Shown: piece by piece, positions 40,445-48,823 of the stretch
Layout of the letters: the number at the start of each line of letters is the position of its first letter
How positions within the stretch are numbered: the first letter of the stretch is position 1
From: Fibrobacter sp. UWR4
GTDB lineage: Bacteria > Fibrobacterota > Fibrobacteria > Fibrobacterales > Fibrobacteraceae
Assembly: GCF_003149045.1 (NCBI RefSeq)
Contig: NZ_QGDU01000018.1
Coordinates: forward strand, 17,847-81,846
DNA: 64,000 nt
Direction of reading: 5' to 3'
Position numbers and translations under genes: made by a program
Notes under the pieces: model-generated
What the model was told of the DNA's origin: nothing
The model's database searches: none
What the model saw: the letters and a program-made list of their open reading frames with translations, nothing else

Positions 40445-40510
40445 GACTCCCACCCCAGCTAGCCTGCTGATGAGTTCCTCGATAGGGAACGTTTTCGGCT
40501 AGCGAGAGTC
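40445..40510 (+). ncRNA. Structured RNA candidate between two GC hairpins
   Basis: A 66-nt coaxial fold: P1 GACTC/GAGTC (40445-40449, 40506-40510), P2 GCTAGCC/GGCTAGC (40458-40464, 40497-40503), and P3 GTTCCT/GGGAAC (40474-40479, 40485-40490). The asymmetric internal loop TGCTGATGA opposite GTTTTC sits between P2 and P3. Two copies of GGGGCTGTTCCCCGCC flank it. No coding frame is present. It could be a cleaved 3'-UTR RNA of purM, an independent small RNA or a regulator of a gene further right. Confidence 0.45.
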
Positions 40511-40519
40511 AGGTTGGTT

Positions 40520-40540
40520 CGGGGCTGTTCCCCGCCTTTT
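40520..40540 (+). terminator. Second terminator after purM
   Basis: Stem CGGGG/CCCCG with loop CTGTT, followed by CCTTTTTC. It repeats the first hairpin (GGGGCTGTTCCCCGCC is identical). Confidence 0.8.
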
Positions 40541-40633
40541 TCATTGGGTTTTAAAAAGGTCCGCGCGTATGCACGGGCCTTATTTTGTTTGTAAAAAACG
40601 AAAATCCTTTGATTAGATAGAAAGAGCTGTCCA

Positions 40634-41440
40634 CTACTTGTCTTCAAAGCGGTAGGTGGTGCCTAGCAAGGTGACATAGTCTGCCCTGGCGTAGGATTCG
40701 TTTACCTTGAAGCTCATGTCAAAATTGCATACGCAGTTGGCCTGGGGGCTGCTGTCCTGAAGGTCGATAATCAAGGTCATGGTCTTGGCAACGAGGTCTA
40801 GCTTGTAGTCATAAGTAAAGCTGACCTGGTCTGGATCCATGCCGCAGTTTGCCGATACATTGGGAATGGTGATCTGATATAGATTCTTGCCTATTTCTTC
40901 CCTTTCGGCATATGTTTCCTTGTACAGGCTGTTGGTAAGTACATCATCCGCAGAGTTGTCCTTGCAAGTGCTGATGGTAAACTTGGAGGTACGTTCCTTT
41001 TCTTCCCTGGAGTATTCCGTTACCAACTTGAGGTCTTTTCCTCCAACGAGAACAGTAGTTGCGCTTGCTTCCTCTTCACTGACGTCAAAGATGAAATCGC
41101 AGGTGTTCATGCAGCTTGCCGGAATGCCTTCCGAAACGAGACTGAGGTTCAGGGTGTCTCCCTCCAGATAGCTTTCGCTGTGGGTGCCCTTGGAATAGCA
41201 ATAAAGTTTTTGATTCCTGACTTCGATCTTGTAGGAACCATTTTCCTGGTATAGGCGAGCCTCCGAAATGCCGTACAATTCGGAAAAGTCGTAATTGTCG
41301 CAGTTCTCCACATCAAAATCGCTGACTCTCTTGCCGTTGGGGGAGCCGTTTCCCGAGGTGGTATCGCTGTGGTCACAGGCGGTCATGGCAAATGCGCAAA
41401 CCAGGATTTCCACGGTAATTAGATGAAAAAAGCGTCTCAT
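40634..41440 (-). CDS. Cys-rich lipoprotein of unknown function
   Basis: A 268-residue lipoprotein (signal HLITVEILVCAFAMTAC followed by DHSDTTSG). The mature protein has about ten Cys residues, many in spaced pairs (VENCDNYDF, ASCMNTCDFIFD, PQANCVCNFD), which suggests a disulphide-stabilised surface fold. Two beta-rich halves appear similar in pattern: each contains a C-x-C/F-x-F strand (NTCDFIFDVSE and CVCNFDMSFKVNE), hinting at an internal duplication. No recognised family. It lies opposite to and upstream of the GH45 pair. Confidence 0.6.
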   Translation of the reverse strand: MRRFFHLITVEILVCAFAMTACDHSDTTSGNGSPNGKRVSDFDVENCDNYDFSELYGISEARLYQENGSYKIEVRNQKLYCYSKGTHSESYLEGDTLNLSLVSEGIPASCMNTCDFIFDVSEEEASATTVLVGGKDLKLVTEYSREEKERTSKFTISTCKDNSADDVLTNSLYKETYAEREEIGKNLYQITIPNVSANCGMDPDQVSFTYDYKLDLVAKTMTLIIDLQDSSPQANCVCNFDMSFKVNESYARADYVTLLGTTYRFEDK

Positions 41441-41708
41441 ATTGTTCCCTTTTGTCCTTACAACCCTAAAGTAAACTGTAAATGAAACGAAAATTGGCTA
41501 AAATAGAGTAATTTTGCTAATTTTAATGATTTTTGATTAAAAATTATGTTTAAATGATACAATCTGTTCTATATGCGTCGGAGTACGCCATGGGAACATT
41601 TTAATCTTTCAAAAAGGTTCCAACTGTTTGAATTTCAACGTGTTGAGTATATCTTTAACTCAAAATGGTAAGGCGCCGTGTTTGGTGTAGTGGCGCTATG
41701 AGGTTTTT
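41441..41708. other. Upstream region of the GH45 pair
   Basis: 268 bp, very AT-rich, without a gene. It must contain the promoters for both the leftward lipoprotein and the GH45 operon. A TATATCTTTAA element lies near 41648, about 60 bp before the GH45 start; no operator was recognised. Confidence 0.35.
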
Positions 41709-43244
41709 ATGAAACATCTTTTCTATAAGACTTTGGTGGCAGGTGCCGTGGCCATGGCTGGCCTGGTAGCCTGCGGTGACGATTCTGGTTCCGGTAATCC
41801 GTCCTTGCCGTCCGGAAACAATACCTGTGCGGGCATCGTCGCAACGGAACAGGTTTCTGTAATTGACCTAGGTACTGCAAAGCTCCTGGTCTATCCTATC
41901 GGCATCGAAGGTTTGGGCAAGGTGACTCTTGCAGATGGCACTCCGTTCGGTAGCTACGATGGTACAAATATCTATGATCTTAACGGCACGGTCTACATGG
42001 AAGCGGGCTATGCTGATATGCAGAACAAGTGCGCTGCTACCGCTACGATCGATCCGGGTACTGGAGAAGTTTTTCCCAACTCCTCTGCAAGCGTCCCGGG
42101 TACCGATCCTGTTCCTGCATCTTCCGCAACGGTTCCTGGTATTGATCCCGTTCCCGGCTCTTCCGCAACTATTATTCCTGGCATTGATCCTGTGCCCGGT
42201 TCTTCCGCAACGGTTCCCGGCACCGATCCTGCTCCGGCAAGTTCTGCCGCCCAGGAAGTCCCCAAGGATGAAAACGGATTCCCCACCATCGAATCCTACG
42301 GCGCTCCCCCCGCAGAATATACCAAGGAAATCCAGAACAATGGCAAGACTGGCTGGAGCTCCCGTTACTGGGACGCCTGTAAGCCCCATTGCTCCTGGCT
42401 CAGCAGCGTCGATACCACCAGCGAGGAAACTTACCAGGCTGGCATGACCGTTGCCCGTAACTGCAATATCCACGACGTGGAAGTTCCCGCCTTTACCCTG
42501 GGTCATGCAGTTCAGCAGTACTGGATGGGTTACGAAGGTACTCCGAGCGCCTGTGTTAACGAAAATGCCGGCGGTACCTATACTTGTACCGACATGGCTC
42601 CCATCGCCCTGAACGATACCCTTGCCTATGGCTATGTGGCTGGCTCCGGCGAATTGTACAAGTATGGTTGCGGTAAGTGCTATCACTTGCAGTTTAACGG
42701 CGGTAACCACGCCAATGACGTAAAGGCGACCCACAAGGCTCTCAAGGGAAAGCACATGATCGTCATGGTTTCCAACATCGGTTACGACGTGGAAGCAGGC
42801 CAGTTCGACATGATGGTGCCGGGTGGCGGCGTGGGCGCATTCAATGCTCTTTCTACCCAGATCGGCGTTCCTCCTAGCGGCCTTGGTGCAGGCAACGGTG
42901 GTTTCCTGACTGAATGCCAGAGCAAGCTTGGCTGGGACAACACTGTAGAAAAATATCAGCAGTGCGTGATTGAAAAGTGTGAAGAAGTATTCAGTCAGTG
43001 GCCCAACTTGCTGCGCGGCTGTAAGTGGTATGCCGAATGGTACATGACTGCAGACAATCCCACCTTCAACTGGGAAGAAGTGGAATGCCCCCAGTACCTG
43101 GTGGACCATTACATTACCAACATCAATACTACCAAGGACAACCGTTATCGTTGGCGTGACGACTGGTCCGATTACAAGACTGGCGATGAACTCGCCACTC
43201 AGGAATGTCTGAACGACGAATATCCTCAGGGTTGCGCTCCGTAA
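41709..43244 (+). CDS. GH45 endoglucanase lipoprotein
   Basis: A 511-residue lipoprotein cellulase. The signal (LVAGAVAMAGLVAC then GDDSGSG) anchors it in the envelope. Residues about 38-110 form a module with FGSYDGTNIYDLNGTVY; 115-185 are a Pro/Ser linker with tandem PGTDPVPASSATV units; 190-511 are the GH45 domain, which cleaves beta-1,4-glucan with inversion. The catalytic base is the Asp of SSRYWDACKPHCSW; the proton donor is in AGQFDMMVPGGGVG, with the assisting Asp in GYDV. Compared with fungal GH45 the first Cys after RYWD is Ala. The stop overlaps the next gene's ATG (TAATG). Confidence 0.93.
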   Translation: MKHLFYKTLVAGAVAMAGLVACGDDSGSGNPSLPSGNNTCAGIVATEQVSVIDLGTAKLLVYPIGIEGLGKVTLADGTPFGSYDGTNIYDLNGTVYMEAGYADMQNKCAATATIDPGTGEVFPNSSASVPGTDPVPASSATVPGIDPVPGSSATIIPGIDPVPGSSATVPGTDPAPASSAAQEVPKDENGFPTIESYGAPPAEYTKEIQNNGKTGWSSRYWDACKPHCSWLSSVDTTSEETYQAGMTVARNCNIHDVEVPAFTLGHAVQQYWMGYEGTPSACVNENAGGTYTCTDMAPIALNDTLAYGYVAGSGELYKYGCGKCYHLQFNGGNHANDVKATHKALKGKHMIVMVSNIGYDVEAGQFDMMVPGGGVGAFNALSTQIGVPPSGLGAGNGGFLTECQSKLGWDNTVEKYQQCVIEKCEEVFSQWPNLLRGCKWYAEWYMTADNPTFNWEEVECPQYLVDHYITNINTTKDNRYRWRDDWSDYKTGDELATQECLNDEYPQGCAP

Positions 43245-44638
43245 TGAAATATCCTTTTGCTAAAAGCTTTGTGGCGATCAGTGCGTTGGCTGTTGCAGGT
43301 CTTGTGGCCTGCGGCGACGACAATCCCTCTAATCCGGGACAGGGGAGTTCCCTTATTCCGGAAAGTAGTTCCGCTACTATTTCCCAGAATCCCAATACTT
43401 CCAGTTCTGTTCCCGGTCAGGTTGTTCCTGGCGTAAGCAGTTCCTCTGGAAATGTTGTCCCTGGTTCTAGTGCGGCAGTTCCTGGTTCCAGCGCAGTGGC
43501 GCCTGCCTCCAGTGATTCCCAGCCGGGTGTTATCCCCGCAAGTTCCGCTACCCAGGTGGTTCCTAAGGACGAAAACGGTTTCCCCACCTTGGAATCCTAT
43601 GGCGCTCCCTCCGCCTTATATACCAAGGACATTTCCGCAACTGCAAAGCGCGGCTGGAACACCCGTTACTGGGACGCCTGTAAGCCTCACTGCTCATGGC
43701 TCAGGGAAAACGAAAACGACGTCACACGTGCGGATCGTACTTCCAATGAAACTTACGCTGCGGAACTTATGACGGCCCGTAACTGCAACATTCACGACGT
43801 CGAGGTTCCCACCTTTACGCTGGGTAACGTAAGCAAGGCCTGGCTGGGTTACGAAGGTACCCGAAGCGCCTGCGGCGACGAAAAGGAAGCCGGTGTCTTT
43901 ACCTGTACCGACATGGCTCCCATTGCGGTGAACGATACTCTGGCCTACGCCTATGTGGCAGGCACCGCCGACAGCAAGTGCGGTAAGTGCTATCACCTGC
44001 AGTACGATGGTCATTTCAAGGATGAATTCGAGATGAATCCGCCCAAGGCTACCCATAAGGCTCTTAAGGGTAAGCATCTGGTGGTGATGGCCTCCAACAT
44101 CGGTATGGATGTTGCCGGCGGTAATCCCGACCTTCCTGCAGGTCAGTTCGACTTGATGGTGCCGGGTGGCGGCGTGGGCGCCTTTGACGCTCTTTCCACC
44201 CAGGTGAACGGCAAGAACGTGAACTGGGGTGCAGGCTTTGGCGGCTTCCTTACGGAATGCCAGAAGAACACCAATTGCGGTACCGAAGGTTCCCTGGATT
44301 GTTACCAGACCTGTGTCAAGGACATGTGCGATGCAGCATTCGGTAACGCAGGCCTTCCCAACCTGCTCCGCGGTTGCCACTGGTTTGCCGACTGGTACAT
44401 GGCTGCCGACAATCCCACCTACTACATCGAGGAAGTGGAATGTCCCCAGTACCTGGTGGACCACTACGTAACCCGCATCAATACCACCATCGAAACCAAC
44501 ATCAAGAAGCGTACCGACTGGTCCGATTTCAAGGAAGGCGATGTGCTAGATACCTTGCACTGCTGGAAGGCTGGTGAAGCTCCTGCAGAACCTGGTGGAT
44601 GGCAGAATCCCAGCGCTGGTTGCGACGTACCCCAGTAA
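43244..44638 (+). CDS. GH45 endoglucanase lipoprotein
   Basis: A 464-residue lipoprotein cellulase closely related to the preceding one. Signal AKSFVAISALAVAGLVAC then GDDNPSN; a Ser/Pro/Val linker (VVPGSSAAVPGSSAVAPASS and similar) covers about 28-110 without the N-terminal module of its neighbour; GH45 domain about 115-464. Catalytic residues are in TRYWDACKPHCSW and AGQFDLMVPGGGVG; an insertion (AGGNPDLP) separates the assisting Asp from the proton donor. ATG at 43244 overlaps the previous stop, so translation is coupled; the longer upstream reading was rejected because the signal peptide starts here. A terminator follows. Confidence 0.93.
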   Translation: MKYPFAKSFVAISALAVAGLVACGDDNPSNPGQGSSLIPESSSATISQNPNTSSSVPGQVVPGVSSSSGNVVPGSSAAVPGSSAVAPASSDSQPGVIPASSATQVVPKDENGFPTLESYGAPSALYTKDISATAKRGWNTRYWDACKPHCSWLRENENDVTRADRTSNETYAAELMTARNCNIHDVEVPTFTLGNVSKAWLGYEGTRSACGDEKEAGVFTCTDMAPIAVNDTLAYAYVAGTADSKCGKCYHLQYDGHFKDEFEMNPPKATHKALKGKHLVVMASNIGMDVAGGNPDLPAGQFDLMVPGGGVGAFDALSTQVNGKNVNWGAGFGGFLTECQKNTNCGTEGSLDCYQTCVKDMCDAAFGNAGLPNLLRGCHWFADWYMAADNPTYYIEEVECPQYLVDHYVTRINTTIETNIKKRTDWSDFKEGDVLDTLHCWKAGEAPAEPGGWQNPSAGCDVPQ

Positions 44639-44650
44639 TCCAAGCTTTTA

Positions 44651-44682
44651 AAAACTCGTGGAAAAATCCGCGAGTTTTTTTG
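44651..44682 (+). terminator. Terminator after the GH45 pair
   Basis: Stem ACTCGTGG/CCGCGAGT with loop AAAAAT, then TTTTTTT. Confidence 0.9.
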
Positions 44683-44735
44683 TGCAGAACTTGGTCTAGT
44701 ATCCGCTTTTTATATTTTGTAGTAGAGGTTAGGTG

Positions 44736-45284
44736 ATGCGTAACGTTCTTTTTATTCTTCTTTTACTGCCCATTGTTCTGTTCGCTCAGACGGACTGGAG
44801 CAAGTCTCCCTATGATCAGCCTTCTGTTGAAATCCAGAATTACGAGACGGCCGCTCCCGATGTGGAAAAAATACAGGAGCCTGAAAACCAGGTGGTTCTT
44901 ATTGAAGGCTTTGATAAGGGGTGGTTCAGCACAGGGCTTCTTGGAAGCAAGGTCTACATCATGGATGGGGATACGGTCCGTTACGACAGGTTTGAATCTC
45001 TCGTTTCTGGTATGCCTAAGGCCAAGGAGGAGCTGAGTTCCTCTAAAAACTGGGGGTATGCTGGAATCATCTTTGCATTGGTGGCTGTCGTTGGCGTGAA
45101 CGTGTGGGCTTATGGTTCCGATGATGTGGCTACCGGTGGGGCCATCGCCACCTTGGGGGGATTTTTCCTGGAAGGCTACTGTGTTCGCCAATCCAACAAC
45201 CATTACAACACCGCCGTCGATATTTACAATGCCCTCCAGAGAGGGGATGAGGTGCCCACGCCTTCCGATGTCTGGGGCGATTAA
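44736..45284 (+). CDS. Exported membrane protein of unknown function
   Basis: A 182-residue protein with signal MRNVLFILLLLPIVLFAQ and one or two later membrane helices (about residues 108-148, GYAGIIFALVAVVGVNVWAY and GGAIATLGGFFLEGY). A strand-rich stretch, VVLIEGFDKGWFSTGLLGSKVYIMDGDTVRYD, lies between. The layout is common among Bacteroidetes/Fibrobacter envelope proteins of unknown role. AGAGGTTAGGTG precedes the ATG; TATATTTTG lies about 25 bp upstream as a possible promoter element. Confidence 0.6.
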   Translation: MRNVLFILLLLPIVLFAQTDWSKSPYDQPSVEIQNYETAAPDVEKIQEPENQVVLIEGFDKGWFSTGLLGSKVYIMDGDTVRYDRFESLVSGMPKAKEELSSSKNWGYAGIIFALVAVVGVNVWAYGSDDVATGGAIATLGGFFLEGYCVRQSNNHYNTAVDIYNALQRGDEVPTPSDVWGD

Positions 45285-45417
45285 GGTGCCATGACGATGT
45301 GGTCAGCCATGTCCACAAATAGCGTTTAAAATTTAGGCGATCTCTTCAAATAAAATTATTTTTTAAGGGCGTCGTTCAAGGGATGGACGGTCGCCTTGTT
45401 GTTTTGGAGATTGGTGT

Positions 45418-46764
45418 ATGATAAATTTTGAAGCACGCGGTTTTGCCGCAGGTTTGGGCTGTATTGCTGTTCTCGCCGCCAGCGCCTTTGCAATTACCCC
45501 CAACCCGAATTTAAGCATTGGCAAGAACCTGTATGTTGACGGCGCCGTCAATTCCAACCAGAAACCTGGAACTTATACGGATGGCCATCTGGATGCTAAC
45601 CAGATTGCATCTGTTAGTGATTTTGCCTTGAATGTGGGGAAGCGACCTTCCAAACTTTTTATCACTTGGGAAACACGTGGTGATGAAGCCTGGCTTGGAG
45701 ATAGATATGTGCAGGTGCAGTCTTCCTGTATCCATCATCATGCAAAGGGATCCAGCCTTGAAAATTTTAAGGTCATGACTTCCTCCAACTCCACTAACGG
45801 TGTGGACGGCGACTGGGAAACGGCTGCGGAAGTGGGGGAGAGCGGTGCCATGAGCCGTGGGCTCGCAATTGATTTTGCAGGCAAGTCCTGGTTTAGAATT
45901 GTGACGGATAGCCCTGTTGCCAACCTGGAAGAGATTGGCGCTTATGATATGAGCAATGGCGGTGACGATACCTGGTTCTTCCTGGGTACAAGCATTACCC
46001 AGATGGGAATGAAACAGTCCGAGGTGGATTCCAGTTTCGCCCAGCTGATCCACGCCCGTTATCCGAAATATTATCCCGTGATGCTGCGAGGCGGCGTTGC
46101 CTGCGTTACCTCTAGTGGCGTGGTGGATGGTCTTGCATCTTACAGCGAGTATGCAGGTAACGTAAAGTACTGGGCAATCGAGATGGGAACGAATGATGCC
46201 TGGGGTGGTAGCGATTACAATCTGGAAACCTTCAAGGCGAACATGCAGGACATTATTGACGTTGCCAAGCGGAACGGCGCTACTCCCATTATTGCCCGCA
46301 TGATGGCTACCAATCCCGAAGTTGCCGGATGGCAGGTCCACGAGGATTATTTGAAGGCGATTGAGGAACTGACGGAAGAGAACCATTTGCCGAAAGGGCC
46401 TGACTTTTTTGCCTATTTTTCTAATCATCCCGAGGAACTGATTGGGGGAAACGATGGTGTGCATCCTAATGAAGTAGGGGCCGCCAGCATGCATCGCCTG
46501 TGGGCGGAAGCCATGGCTCCGCTGTATGAATCAGGCTCTGTTTCCGATGAAGGAATTGATTCACGACGAGTTCGTTTTGAGATTCCTGAAATTCGTGTGA
46601 CGGGAAAGTCCATTGCTGTAACGGGGCTGCAGAACAACCTGCAGATGACTGTCATGGACGTAATGGGGCATGCGGTGGAAAACCGTAACCTTCCTGCGGG
46701 TCACTACCTGGTGGTCATTCGTGATAACGGATCTTCTTACTCCACGAAAGTGACTGTGAAATAA
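45418..46764 (+). CDS. Secreted SGNH/GDSL esterase with T9SS-like C-terminus
   Basis: A 448-residue exported protein (signal IAVLAASAFAITP). Residues about 20-175 form a jelly-roll-like domain (FRIVTDSPVANLEEIGAYD). The SGNH hydrolase domain (180-375) has the Ser block WFFLGTSITQMG, the Asn-containing MGTNDAWGG, and the Asp-His pair in GNDGVHPNEVG. Esterases of this design deacetylate plant polysaccharides. Residues about 390-448 (MTVMDVMGHAV, then LPAGHYLVVIRDNG and TKVTVK) match the type A sorting domain of type IX secretion. The setting beside cellulases supports a carbohydrate esterase role; the substrate is inferred. Confidence 0.88.
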   Translation: MINFEARGFAAGLGCIAVLAASAFAITPNPNLSIGKNLYVDGAVNSNQKPGTYTDGHLDANQIASVSDFALNVGKRPSKLFITWETRGDEAWLGDRYVQVQSSCIHHHAKGSSLENFKVMTSSNSTNGVDGDWETAAEVGESGAMSRGLAIDFAGKSWFRIVTDSPVANLEEIGAYDMSNGGDDTWFFLGTSITQMGMKQSEVDSSFAQLIHARYPKYYPVMLRGGVACVTSSGVVDGLASYSEYAGNVKYWAIEMGTNDAWGGSDYNLETFKANMQDIIDVAKRNGATPIIARMMATNPEVAGWQVHEDYLKAIEELTEENHLPKGPDFFAYFSNHPEELIGGNDGVHPNEVGAASMHRLWAEAMAPLYESGSVSDEGIDSRRVRFEIPEIRVTGKSIAVTGLQNNLQMTVMDVMGHAVENRNLPAGHYLVVIRDNGSSYSTKVTVK

Positions 46765-46824
46765 GAAAAAAAAGGTTTACCAAAAAAGAATTTCACTTGC
46801 TTCAACTATGGTATATCTTTCGGT

Positions 46825-46844
46825 TCTAGGTCGGAAGACCTGGA
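46825..46844 (+). promoter_or_regulatory. Leader hairpin before paralogous-domain gene
   Basis: Eight-pair stem TCTAGGTC/GACCTGGA closed by GGAA, 20 bp upstream of the TTG start. It may stabilise the mRNA or modulate translation. Confidence 0.4.
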
Positions 46845-46864
46845 ATTAGGAAAAGGAGAACAAG

Positions 46865-47476
46865 TTGAAGTTTGTGTTTATGATGGTCTGCGCCCTTGCG
46901 CTGGCTACTTTTGCTACCGCCAAGATCGATGCTACTGAACTGAAGGATACCCGTAACGGGAAGACCTATAAGGTAGTGCAGATTGGCGACTTGCAGTGGA
47001 TGGCGGAAAACCTCAATTACGAGACCCGAAAGGAAAGCTGGTGCCTGGAAGACAAACAGGAAAACTGCGACAAGCTGGGCCGCCTTTATTCCTGGGATGC
47101 CGCCAAGAAGGCGTGCCCCGCAGGCTGGCGCCTTCCTTCCAAGATTGAATTTGAATACCTGGTAAAGCTCGCCGGCGGCGTGCAGGATGTGGACATGAAC
47201 TTCCTCTGGATCCGCGGCGCCTACGCCCTGAAATCTACCTCCGGCTGGGAAGACAACCGCAACGGTACGGACGAATTTGGCTTTAACGCCATTCCTACCG
47301 GCTATTTCCACGGTGGTTTCGCCGACTTCGAGGACACCAACAAGGCGGGTTTCTGGTCCTCCTCGGAACATAACTACACCACCGCCTTCTACATGTCCTT
47401 CGATTCTGCCAACAAGAACGCCACGATCGACAATCTGGACAAGATCAACGGTTATTCCATACGCTGCGTGCGATAG
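46865..47476 (+). CDS. Fibrobacter succinogenes major paralogous domain protein
   Basis: A 203-residue exported protein (signal MKFVFMMVCALALATFATA) of the TIGR02145 family, greatly expanded in Fibrobacter. Landmarks: LKDTRNGKTYKVVQIGDLQW, MAENLNYE, GRLYSWDAAKKACPAGWRLP, FGFNAIPTGYFHGGF, GFWSSSEHNYTTAFYMSF and the C-terminal YSIRCVR. The domain is believed to be a surface module related to lectin-like folds, with adhesion suspected. TTG is the start codon: AAGGAG lies 6 nt before it and the signal peptide starts there. A leader hairpin precedes it. Confidence 0.93.
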   Translation: MKFVFMMVCALALATFATAKIDATELKDTRNGKTYKVVQIGDLQWMAENLNYETRKESWCLEDKQENCDKLGRLYSWDAAKKACPAGWRLPSKIEFEYLVKLAGGVQDVDMNFLWIRGAYALKSTSGWEDNRNGTDEFGFNAIPTGYFHGGFADFEDTNKAGFWSSSEHNYTTAFYMSFDSANKNATIDNLDKINGYSIRCVR

Positions 47477-47568
47477 GAACCATATACCCGTTTGGAATAA
47501 TAAAACGACTACAGATTCTTTCGCATTTCTTACAATCTTGCTACATTGAAAGGCAGGATAGGTGAGAA

Positions 47569-48792
47569 ATGGCAATATTGAATAAGATCGTGCGTCAAAA
47601 TGAAGCGGAAGCGAACAAGACTGTTGCAAATGTCTTGTTCATTACTTTCTGTATCTTTTCCATCATTTACGTACTGAATCTCCTTAAGGTTTTCATTATC
47701 GATCAGAAGGTCATGACGGTGGCCTTTGTGCTTGGCGGATTTCTCCTGTTGAGTCCCCAGGTTCTAAACCGAATCTTCGGTTCCGAAAATCCCAAGCTTA
47801 AGTATATCTACGTCACCTTGACCAATCTAGTCCTATTCGACATCGAGGTGACGCTGTCCTTCCATGCGGTAGTGATTTACGCTTTCCCCATTGCCCTTGC
47901 AGGGCTTTATTTTTCCAAGAGGGTGACCCTTTACGGTTTGATCCTTACCATGCTGGTGTCTATGGGTGGTCAATTTGCCGGCTTTTACCTGAACTATGTC
48001 CCCGACCAGAACTTCCTGGTGATGAAGCGCCTGATCCTGTTCAGCGTTCTTCCCAAGGCGCTGACCCTCGGTAGTTTCGGATACTTATTGTACTTCATTA
48101 CGGACCGCACTACAAAGCTTCTGGACAAGCAGATTAATGATACCTCCAGGATCAAGGAGCTGAACAAGGACATGGTCCTTGGTTTTGCGAACCTGGTAGA
48201 AAACCGAGATGAAAATACAGGCGGCCATGTAAAGCGCACCAGCCGCTACGTGGAATTGCTGGCCAAGGAGCTGGCTGCCCGCGGAGTCTATAAGGACGTG
48301 GTTGATTCCGAATTCGTGAACAACCTGACTAGTGCCGCTCCTATGCACGATATCGGCAAGATGTCCATTCCGGATCAGATCCTGCAGAAGCCGGGTAAGC
48401 TTACGGATGACGAATATGTCATCATGATGTCTCACGCCGAAAATGGCGGAAGAATCATCAAGCAGACTTTCTCCCATATTGGCGACGATAAATACCGCCA
48501 GATGGTTTACGAGGTGGCACGCTACCATCACGAAAAGTGGAATGGCCGCGGTTATCCCGAAGGTCGTTCCAAGCAGGAGATTCCCCTGGCCGCACGTATC
48601 ATGGCCGTGGCGGACGTGTTTGATGCCATCTCCCAGAAGCGCTGCTATCGCGAAGCCATCCCTCTGGAAGAGTGCTTCAAGATTATCGAGAATGGAAAAG
48701 GGACGGACTTCGAGCCCGTCCTGGTGGATGTTTTCCTTAGCATGAAGTCTCAGATCCAGCAGACCATGGCTGAAATCATCGACGAAGCTTAA
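47569..48792 (+). CDS. Membrane HD-GYP phosphodiesterase
   Basis: A 407-residue protein with about six N-terminal membrane helices (25-175) followed by an HD-GYP domain (205-395). The signature motifs are complete: NRDENTGGHVKRT (first His), MHDIGKMSIPDQIL (HDxGK), the ARYHHEKWNGRGYPEG segment (HHE and GYP), and ARIMAVADVFDAIS (last Asp). Such enzymes hydrolyse cyclic di-GMP to GMP. No GGDEF domain is fused. The membrane part may sense an unknown signal. It probably lowers c-di-GMP and so influences surface behaviour. Confidence 0.92.
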   Translation: MAILNKIVRQNEAEANKTVANVLFITFCIFSIIYVLNLLKVFIIDQKVMTVAFVLGGFLLLSPQVLNRIFGSENPKLKYIYVTLTNLVLFDIEVTLSFHAVVIYAFPIALAGLYFSKRVTLYGLILTMLVSMGGQFAGFYLNYVPDQNFLVMKRLILFSVLPKALTLGSFGYLLYFITDRTTKLLDKQINDTSRIKELNKDMVLGFANLVENRDENTGGHVKRTSRYVELLAKELAARGVYKDVVDSEFVNNLTSAAPMHDIGKMSIPDQILQKPGKLTDDEYVIMMSHAENGGRIIKQTFSHIGDDKYRQMVYEVARYHHEKWNGRGYPEGRSKQEIPLAARIMAVADVFDAISQKRCYREAIPLEECFKIIENGKGTDFEPVLVDVFLSMKSQIQQTMAEIIDEA

Positions 48793-48823
48793 TTCTGAAT
48801 TTTATTTCTTTCGTCTAAACGGA

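Noticed and set aside
40458..40503. Hammerhead ribozyme (CTGATGAG seen at 40466)
   Set aside because: The CTGATGA core is there but the required GAAA strand and cleavage-site stem are missing (GTTTTC instead).
42780..42860. Loss of catalytic Asp in the GH45 proteins (GAFN and GIYN versus GIFD)
   Set aside because: The catalytic proton donor is the Asp in the preceding QFD motif, which all four keep; the GIFD position is not the catalytic acid.
45665..45680. parS at AAACACGTGGTG
   Set aside because: Shares only CACGTG; the flanking TTTC/GAAA half-sites are missing.
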